Shown: in pieces, positions 57,306-64,000 of the stretch
How the letters are laid out: each line of letters opens with the position of its first letter
Position numbering within the stretch: the stretch's first letter is position 1
Source: Dermatemys mawii
Lineage: Eukaryota > Chordata > Testudines > Dermatemydidae
DNA: 64,000 nt
Assembly (NCBI GenBank): GCA_007922305.1
Contig: ML677455.1
Span: 124,001 to 188,000, forward strand
Direction of reading: 5' to 3'
The notes under the pieces: generated by a model
Seen by the model: the letters and a program-made list of their open reading frames with translations, nothing else
Database searches by the model: none
What the model was told of the DNA's origin: nothing
Program-made: the position numbers and the translations under genes

Positions 57306-57872
57306 GTGAGAGTGGGCGGAAAGAAGGTTACAGCGTGGAGGGACACTGGAGCTCAGATGTCACTTATCCACCAATCCTTAGTGGACCCCAAGTTAATCAA
57401 CCCAGAGGTTAAAGTGACAATTCAACCCTTCAAATCAAAATCTCTCGACTTATCTACAGCCAATTTACCTGTCCAGTACAAGGGCTGGTCAGGAAGGTGG
57501 ACTTTTGCAGTCTATGATGATTATCCCATTCCCATGCTGCTGGGGGATGATCTAGCCAATCATATGAAGCTAGCCAAGAGGGTGGGAATGGTCACCCGCA
57601 GCCAGGCTAAGCAAGCTTGCACACCTATCCCTGTTCATGAGCTTTCCACCAGCGACCCAACTGGGTTACCAGAGACCCCGACGATGATGATGGAGTTGAA
57701 TTCCCTACCAACGACTGAAACAGCCGTGGAGGATCCAGTCCCAGAAACCCAGCCCAAGCCAGTCCCCAGACCAGAACTGGTGAAGCAACCAACACCTAAA
57801 CCATTGCCAGCACTGAGCCCAGCGCTTGCAACCCCATCTACCAATCGGGGCCAGAGGCTTAGGTTTACATGA
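57306..57872 (+). pseudogene. Retroelement aspartic protease and linker, 3'-truncated pol
   Basis: The frame contains AWRDTGAQMSLIHQSLV, where DTGA is the retropepsin active-site motif, and PMLLGDDLANH as the second part of the fold. A proline/threonine-rich linker follows (ETQPKPVPRPELVKQPTPK) and the frame ends with TGA at 57,872. No reverse transcriptase follows. The start methionine is probably not used; it would be made as part of a gag-pol read-through. Broken and inactive. Confidence 0.7.
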
Positions 57873-57951
57873 ACGGGAGGAAGAACTGAAAGTTCGAGGG
57901 CTGCTTTGAGATTAATGTATTGATCATGTCATTCTGTATTTCTTGTTTTAG

Positions 57952-58603
57952 TTTTGCTATGGACAAAAGAGTGCTGAATAGCAACATGGACGTGAGTCAT
58001 ATTGTTCTATGCTTTGTATTTTTGGTTCTATTTTTGTATGTCATAAAGTCAATCAAACTTAGTATCATTCACAATTTGGTTTAAAATGTGCAATAAAATT
58101 TCAAAGTCTCTAGAACATTGTTGTAGGAGAAAAATGAATCCCTTGCTCTGGAGTTTGCCAGGAATATCTGCCCTCAAGATTCAGTGATGAAGAAATTCCT
58201 GCTCTGCTTCTGATTTGAAATTCAGTGTCATCTTTCTATGTTTTATTGGACATAACCATAGAGTGTGAGATTTTCTTCTCTTTTTGCAGCCCAGCCAGTG
58301 AATGATGTCAGCAGAGATTGTCAATGCAGGATCTCTGGGAATTTGGCAGATGACGCCAGGCTTCTAAAATCCGTGGATCTTTTCATTGGGGTTGCAAAGA
58401 ATGTCTGAAACTAGAAAAAAATCCACAAGATACCCCTTTTGTCACTCATAATAGCTTGCTCTTCTCTCTTCAGTAAGTAACTGGTTGTAGTGCTGTATCG
58501 CACATGTGTGGGACTGTTTTGATTTGCATGCAGTGGCTGTTTTGCTATTGGTTTTTGATTAAAAAATCCTTTCTTCTTTTCCTTTACGTTAAATAGAAAT
58601 AAA
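57952..58603 (+). other. Distal 3' exons of a defensin unit (alternative end of D, or remains of another unit)
   Basis: An exon at 57,952-57,991 lies between TCTTGTTTTAG and GTGAGT; a terminal exon starts at 58,290 after CTTTTTGCAG. AATAAA at 58,598-58,603 may be its poly(A) signal, since the upstream one is lost (CAGTAAGTAAC). Both align with 31,802 and 32,431 of unit B. Joined in phase 0 to the D mature exon, the first would add nine residues (FCYGQKSAE) before TAG at 57,979, including one extra cysteine. No mature exon lies between 50.7 kb and here. Confidence 0.5.
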
Positions 58604-58639
58604 ATAAAAGGGCACTGTCATGTGTTAAATCCACACAGC

Positions 58640-59990
58640 GCTGGCTCTGGACCAGGGGACACATATTTGTATGCCTCATAAGGTCCCTTTCCCTTGTGTC
58701 CAGCAGGTCGCATAGGCTGGGGAATCCTGTGCCTTGCCAGATAGCCAGGTGTGGACCTGACCTGTGCTTACCACCACTCCCTAGCCCTTCAGCCCCCAGT
58801 GCTCTGGCTGGGTCTGGGAAGGCCAGGCCATGTGCCGCCCGCCCTCCTGATGCTTCAGAACAGGGACGACTATAGCCGCACACATGCTCTTCCATGCTTT
58901 GTGACTGTCAGGAAGCTGTGGCTGCATACCGCCCACCTTTCCATTGCTGCTGGACTGGGGGAGCTGTGGCCACGCACCCTCTCATACTCCAGGGTTTGGG
59001 GGCTACCCTTGGACGGGACTGGGCCAGTGGCCGTGAAGCGGGGGGCTCTGGGCTTCTGGAGGGGGTGGAAGGAGCTGGGTCTCGGGCAGAAAGGGCAGAG
59101 CTGGGGACTAGCCTCCCCACCCCCAGCCAGTGGTTTGTTCACAGGGGGAATCAGAATGGCAGCACAAATCCCAAAAGACCCAGCCTTATAGAAACCTGAC
59201 TGAATTAGCAAGTCTGGGTTTAATTGCAGCAGCCACACGGGGTTCTGCTGTAGAGAGGGAGAAACAATGGAGCTCACTGTTCCTTTGCCATTTCTGTGCA
59301 GCAGCAAAATTTTGTGGCCTCCATCTTTTCTCCACAAATCAACTCCTTTTTTTAGTGCCCTTTCCCCCTGCCCTGTGCCCAGCTCTCCCTCTTCTGGGAC
59401 CTCTTCAGTGACTATCCCCAGAGGGACTGTCCTTTACTGGGAAAAGGCATTGTGTTTGGAAAGGTGTTTCTGTTTAAACAGCCTAATGCGAAGAACACTG
59501 CGCTGGGACATAGAAGACCTGGGGTGGCCCATACACCAGCCCCAAGAGGGACTTTGCAAAATTAGAGCAAGTTCCAAGGTAGAGATTGATATATAACCAG
59601 AAGCAAGATATGATGTGAGTTCCCTACTAAAAACTCCCCCGGCACACAATTTGCCACTCAGAGTGGGGTCCTGGTGCAGGCTCTTGGCACCATACCAAGA
59701 GTGGGTTTGACCTATCAGTTCTGGGATGGGTCAGTCATATGGAAGAGGATTATATGAGTCTTCAATGAATTCCTCCTGCTACCCTCTAGCAAACAGAGTG
59801 GGTTTCAGCCTCATAGGACTACCCAAGAGAAGGTTTGATCAACCAGGGTAAGTTTTGTGGAGACATAACCCATTGTCTATAGGGAGCACGTTATCCCCAA
59901 AACCTCCACCCACCACCTTCTACCAACTGGAGTGGGTTTCAACATATAGGCCCTACCAGAAGAAAAATACAAACCAATCAGAACCTATAT
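58640..59990. other. Noncoding region, nothing recognised
   Basis: GC-rich to about 59,200, then mixed. Long frames on both strands (58,751-59,191 plus; 59,337-58,870 minus) overlap each other and show no motif, so I treat them as compositional. A GAGTGGGTTT phrase recurs near 59,700, 59,800 and 59,930, suggesting a loose internal repeat. Confidence 0.45.
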
Positions 59991-60039
59991 TGGGCCAAAT
60001 GAAATTCAGTAAGGACAAAAGGAAGAATAAATAAACGCC

Positions 60040-60515
60040 CAAATTCACAATGCAGGACAACTGGCTTCGCAGCAGCATTGTTGAGAAGGATTTGGCAGTT
60101 GAGGTGGATCACGACCTCAGTGTGAGTCAACAATGGGATGCTGTTGCAATAAAATCAAATACAATTTTGCGTCGCATTAACAGAGGCATAGCATGCAAGT
60201 CACGGATGGTGATAGATGAATCTACTAGGCACAGGTTAGGCCCCAGCTGGAGTATGGTGTCCAACTTCGGCATAGTTGTATAGAAACTGGAAAGTATGAA
60301 AAGGCAAGTGACAAAGATGATGAAGGGCATAGAATGGAAGCCTTATGGGGAAAGACTGAATGAACGGGGTATGTTTAGTTTTGGAAAAAGGGAGATTAGC
60401 AGGGGACTTTGTAGCTATCTTCAACTATTTGAAAGGCTGCCAGAAAAAAAGATGAAGAAAAATTATTCCCTCTTGTCGCAGAGGGCAGGACAAGATGCAG
60501 TGAGTTCAGACTATC
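60040..60515 (+). mobile_element. CR1 LINE 3' coding fragment
   Basis: Frames give SSIVEKDLAVEVDHDLSVSQ and NTILRRINRGIACKSR, then KMMKGIEWKPYGERLNERG and related RT C-terminal sequence. Stops and shifts break it. It abuts the LTR-like segment on the right. Confidence 0.65.
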
Positions 60516-60520
60516 TGTGA

Positions 60521-60765
60521 TGATGTGGATGAGTCCTTGTGTCCTCCTGCTGGAGGGCTCTGGATCCTGCCACACCCTTCCCAGGAAAGGAGCAGTAGAC
60601 CAAAATTCTATGAGTGGCTTAGAAAGGTTGCAAAGGGCTAGCCAATCAGAAAGGCTGCAGGAAGCATCCAATCAGGGCCCGGGAGGTCTGTATAAAACGG
60701 AGATGCACCACAAAAGACAGTCACTTCCTTTCTGGAGGCAGAAGAGAGCATCTCTCTTGGCTGGT
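60521..60765 (+). promoter_or_regulatory. LTR-like promoter segment
   Basis: Two CCAAT boxes (60,642-60,646 and 60,668-60,672) stand 20-50 bases before TATAAAA (60,691-60,697), a compact Pol II promoter of the kind found in retroelement LTRs. No matching 3' end or body follows; Polinton sequence starts at about 60,770. I take it as an LTR fragment, not a host gene promoter. Confidence 0.45.
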
Positions 60766-60779
60766 TTAGACCCAAAGTA

Positions 60780-62345
60780 ATCTGCATCTTGGGAGTCAAG
60801 GAGTATTTTCGGCATTTTTTTAATACCATTGAAAGTCTGAAATACGTGGACCTTATACCTGGGATAGATCACTTGGAAGAAGAATACATGAAACCAGAAG
60901 GGAAAAAATGGAATTTCTAAACTTGTGCCAACACAATCACCAGAAAGATTTCAATCTCCAGAAAGAACTGTGCCATTACTGCCAGAAATATGTTGAAATT
61001 TTGCTAGAGGGGTGTGACCGGTTCAGAAAAGAAATCCTGAAAATGACAAAGAAGCAGTTTTTTTTAAATACCCAGGACAAGATATTGATGAAGTGGTGAC
61101 TAAGTGTATAACGCCCTTTCAGCCAATTCCAGTAGTATCAATTTGCATGGCCATAAACTGCTTTATTATTTTTTAAATCACAGACCATCGATCTTTTCCT
61201 CTTACACAATTATCATAGGCAACAGAAGAGATTTGCAACGCCTGCCTTTCAAGGTCTGCTGTACATAATTGACACAGAGAACATGCTCTGCAGTGTGGGG
61301 GTTAAAGCAGCGTCCTTTTTTGGGATAGTTATGCCATCATAGCCGGTAAGCTTATGGTTTTTGAATTGAACAGCTCCTTCTTTCACGGCCGCCCTATCTG
61401 CTATTGTGAGAATGATTACAACCCCTTGCTTAATGCAACATATTGGCAGTTAATCCAACCAAACCAAATTGTATATTGGAAGTTATACAACCAAACCATG
61501 ATTAAGGCTGAATTTCTCAGAAGACAGTGGTTTGAGATAAGGAGCATATGGGAAGACGAAGGGAAGATGATGTTAGCTAAAAATGAATGTGGGCTTTTTT
61601 ACAAGAAAAAAATCTGCCCCGGACTTTGCTTCCTAGGTATGCCCTTTATGGGGGCAAAATGAATTCTGTCTATCTTACAACCCACATGTTACCAGACCCT
61701 ACGCATTTGTTAGCAAGACTAAAAAATACTGTGCAGGGCACCCCATTATTTTGCGTAAGGATTTGGGGGATATCAGACAGTACTTTGCCTTTGCCAGCAT
61801 TAAAGTATGTCCTCCGAGAGTCCTCTATTTTCTTTTTTTACTGTACAGGGCTGGAGGTAATCTAGCAGTTCTTTTTATGCCCATTGGCCCAAACCAGGCA
61901 TACTGACCCCAGTGAACACCATCAGGAGGAGAGGGCTTTCATGGGTACATGATGCATGATAGAACTGTTGAAGGTTTTAGATAAAGATTACATGGTTGCT
62001 GAGATATGAAATTCTCTCTGACACACAGTTTTCAGACTATAGTAATATGCACATTAGCCAGAAACTGGACGACTCAGAGTTCCCTGACTTCTGTATAGTC
62101 AAGTTTAAAAAAAACAGTACTTTAAAGAGTACCATGAAAGAGTGGTCGTGTTTTTGCATCTAAGCAAAATAAAGGAAAACCCCACAAACAGGCAAATCTC
62201 AAAGCTATTTTTAAATTCCTTGTGGAGAAAATTTGGTCAGCAAACAAATGTGACTAACACCAGTAGAGTGAAGGACCGTGAATAGCTCTTCAAGTACATC
62301 TTTGTACCTTATTACAATGTGTCATCTTGAGAATTTATCAACAAT
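60780..62345 (+). pseudogene. Polinton protein-primed DNA polymerase B, broken
   Basis: Pieces in different frames follow the order of a PolB. They are KEYFRHFFNT (about 60,800), YCQKYVEILLEGCDRFRKE (about 60,975-61,035, exonuclease III-like motif), VFELNSSFFHGRPICYC (about 61,355), YCAGHPIILRKDLGDIRQYF with KVCPPRVLYF (61,720-61,830) and LWRKFGQQTNVT (about 62,220-62,255, palm-domain motif). At least five frame changes and several stops interrupt it. In an active element it would replicate the element DNA using a protein primer. The YxDTDS catalytic motif was not found; it would lie further right, in a badly decayed part. Confidence 0.75.
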
Positions 62346-62349
62346 GACA

Positions 62350-63215
62350 CAGCCATTTATCAACAATGGTACAGCAACCTGGGATGGTGAGGGTGAAAAA
62401 ACACTGGTTGATATAGACAGGAATTCTTAATAACTACTGGAAAGTTATTGATGTCAAAAGGACACTTGAGGCAGATTTCAAAACCTTGCCAAAGGAGTAC
62501 TGATTATTATGCAGAATCACATTCAGTTTGTTCCTCCCTTTTCCAGTTTGTTTTGTGGACCTTCAAATTCCTGAACATCATTTTTTATAAAACAATTATT
62601 AGAAAAGAGCCATAGGCTATTATTGTGCATAACGGAAAATACTGTGTAGTATTATAGCTGTTGGCAACCATTGTACAAAGGATTGTTACATACATTTCCA
62701 TGTATAACATTGATGCTTTTAGTGATGATCTTTTATTTCCTAGTAATAAAATGAATATGGTAATTATAGCTGAGCTGATGGAATTTGCTTTTGAAGTAGG
62801 TGAGTGCAAGAAAGCCTCTACAAAATACATACACCACAGAAACCTGAATATTATGTGCATTTTAAAAAATGTGTTTCTGTCGGGGATGGGGAAACCCAAA
62901 TTATTAGTTTAAATACAAGTGTAGGGTTCTCTTAAAAACTCCTTGGTAAACTGCAAATTACCACCATAATGTGTCAAATGTATCTTTGTAATGCACAATT
63001 CTTTTTAGAGGCTTTTAGGGATGCTACCAAAAAACCCTGTCTCTGGTGGTGGATTTAAACATTTCAGCATCCAAAGGCTACAGGTGAAGAACAGGCCCTT
63101 TCCTCCCAGACTGGCCCTGTGTATAATTTTTAATAAAAAAAAACATAACAACATATTTACCAACCCCACACCATTTTAAAATCAGAGCACCCCTCTGACA
63201 AGAATTTCTAGCCAT
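62350..63215. other. Decayed Polinton interior, no intact ORF
   Basis: Expected to hold the C-terminal polymerase region, but I recognise no motif with confidence. Frames of about 80-100 residues on both strands (62,585-62,912) overlap and are not supported. Confidence 0.4.
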
Positions 63216-63452
63216 GTGCGGAGAAAGCTGGCTCTTTTAAAACTTCTCATCAAAGCCAGACTGCAGCAAAGGAAGACTAATCTGTGCTCAGCCTCTCACA
63301 ACCTGGTAGCAGCCATCTCTGAAATAGCGCTTAACACTTTAAAAGGAAAGGTCCCCCTGAAACCCAGGCAAGTAAGCATACTTAACTGGGTGTCATTAAA
63401 AAAACAACAACCGAGCAATAAGAGGTCACCCCTCAAAAAAATAAAAATCTGA
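63216..63452 (+). CDS. Small Polinton-associated basic protein
   Basis: A 78-residue open frame starting MRRKLALLKLLIKARLQQRK, with a middle VAAISEIALNTLKGKVPL and a lysine-rich end (KRSPLKKIKI). The layout (helical, a conserved ALNxLKG-like centre, basic tail) matches a small ORF type carried by Polinton/adintovirus elements. Its role is not known to me; nucleic-acid binding is a guess from charge. Compared with that type, the C-terminal part looks shortened. It may be only accidentally open in a dead element. Confidence 0.55.
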   Translation: MRRKLALLKLLIKARLQQRKTNLCSASHNLVAAISEIALNTLKGKVPLKPRQVSILNWVSLKKQQPSNKRSPLKKIKI

Positions 63453-63534
63453 TTGTAAAAGAAGCCAGGCCATTTACTGATCCTTTGTTAAGCTTTGCAC
63501 TCCCTCTACTGTCAGGAGTTTTAAATCATTGATA

Positions 63535-63934
63535 ATGGAACGTGCTGAAAAATTGTACCTTGACCCTAGACATCAGCTAGAACAAATGAAAGGCACCTCT
63601 AGTGGCGAAGAAAGTATCAGAACCGCAACAACACAAATTGGATGCTGAGATGAAAGCTATTCTTCAAAAATCCAGTTTATACAGCTATGAAAAGGCTAAA
63701 CTTTATGATAAGATCCTGCTAAGATACCTGGTATTTGCCAAGCTGAGTGAAGAGGAAAAGAGTAAAATAAGTCTCTTTCTCCCCAATCAAGAGCAAATTC
63801 AATCTTCTGAAGTTGAGGGGGGCTCATCGGACATTGTTGCTCCAGAGGTCTTGGAGGAGGAAAATGCTTGTGATAAGAAAAATGCTGAAATGTTGTTAAA
63901 TAAACTGAGACACCATAAAGATGTTTCTTCCTGA
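63535..63934 (+). pseudogene. Second Polinton-associated small ORF, frameshifted
   Basis: The ATG at 63,535 opens MERAEKLYLDPRHQLEQ, whose frame closes at 63,649. The neighbouring frame carries the rest, DAEMKAILQKSSLYSYEKAK and YDKILLRYLVFAK, ending at 63,934. A single shift between about 63,590 and 63,640 separates them. It follows the previous ORF by about 80 bases, as in related elements. Function unknown. Confidence 0.55.
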
Positions 63935-64000
63935 GATGATAAGGGAAGCTTTGTGTAGTGTGTGTGGGGAGTGATTGTGGTTCTCTCACATGCTTGAGTT

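Larger units (their letters stand above)
54613..57900 (+). mobile_element. Gypsy-type LTR retroelement, 3'-truncated
   Basis: A 5' LTR spans about 54,613 (TGTTATAAG) to 55,685 (GACA) and includes a tandem duplication and a nested foldback element. TGGTTGGCAGAGG directly follows and may be the primer-binding site. After a leader come gag (56,227), a zinc knuckle (57,165-57,206) and a protease-like frame (57,306-57,872). Reverse transcriptase, integrase and the 3' LTR are absent: at about 57,900 the sequence returns to defensin-unit DNA. Coordinates of the LTR ends are inferred from TG/CA and from the antisense copy at 30.0-30.4 kb. Confidence 0.75.
60771..64000 (+). mobile_element. Polinton (Maverick/adintovirus-like) element, decayed, partial
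   Basis: The segment holds, in order, pieces of a protein-primed B-family DNA polymerase (60,780-62,345) and two small ORFs (63,216 and 63,535) of a type I associate with Polinton elements. The left end is truncated against an LTR fragment, and the right end lies beyond the window. Capsid, integrase, ATPase and protease genes are not in view. Many stops and shifts show an old insertion. Polintons are self-synthesising transposons related to viruses; no terminal repeat is visible here. Confidence 0.75.

Noticed and set aside
57306..57872. Independent host gene with an aspartic protease motif
   Set aside because: Position after gag and zinc knuckle and the DTGA motif show it is the retroelement protease.
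58751..59337. 146-residue plus and 155-residue minus ORFs
   Set aside because: They overlap antisense to each other in GC-rich DNA, with no recognisable domain and no paralogue in the window.
60691..60697. TATA box of a host gene
   Set aside because: It sits with CCAAT boxes in an LTR-like fragment and is followed by decayed Polinton sequence, not by a host exon.

Overview
This window is vertebrate nuclear DNA, most likely from a cryptodiran turtle. It has spliced genes with GT-AG introns, CR1-type LINEs, a tRNA-derived SINE of the turtle type (about 24.5 kb), a Harbinger transposon with small relatives, hAT elements, a Gypsy-type retroelement whose Gag carries a SCAN-like domain, and part of a decayed Polinton. 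No bacterial features, CRISPR arrays or operons are present. Repeats and relics make up most of the window; real host coding sequence is only a few hundred bases.

The host locus is a beta-defensin cluster. Each unit has a TATA-like box, an exon with a short 5' leader and a signal peptide (MKILYLLF... type), a phase-1 intron, an exon carrying the six-cysteine mature peptide, and one or more 3' exons. Unit A (minus strand, 4.6 to 2.3 kb) and unit D (plus, 45.5 to 52.8 kb) appear intact and encode strongly cationic peptides ending in CCKRR; their stop codon is the first three bases of the 3' exon. Unit B (plus, 24.0 to 32.6 kb) encodes a different, slightly anionic beta-defensin. Unit C (37.5 kb) keeps its promoter and signal exon, but its mature exon is cut by a CR1 LINE. 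A degenerate mature exon (12.98 kb), an orphan promoter relic (18.7 kb, minus) and a second, distal set of 3' exons (57.95 to 58.6 kb) show further duplication and loss. A is an inverted copy of D-type sequence; B, C and D share about 2.5 kb of upstream DNA.

Layout: 0 to 6 kb, inverted unit A; 6.3 to 7.1 kb, two foldback elements; 7.5 to 10.3 kb, a decayed element-type ORF on the minus strand; 10.4 to 13.1 kb, a MITE, LTR-like sequence and the defensin relic; 13.5 to 16.9 kb, a Harbinger element; 17 to 19.4 kb, an LTR copy, a MITE, the promoter relic and a hAT MITE; 19.4 to 33 kb, unit B with LINE, SINE, MITE and LTR insertions; 33.4 to 34.4 kb, a hAT element and a MITE; 34.8 to 40 kb, broken unit C; 40 to 54 kb, unit D with a nested CR1/hAT pile in intron 1; 54.6 to 57.9 kb, a truncated Gypsy element; 57.9 to 58.6 kb, distal 3' exons; 60.5 kb to the end, an LTR fragment and a decayed Polinton that runs off the window.

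The intact defensins would be secreted antimicrobial peptides. All five promoter copies keep a TTCNNNGAA (STAT-like) motif, which hints at shared cytokine-responsive control; that is inference. Functions come from motifs and family knowledge; no alignment or database search was run.
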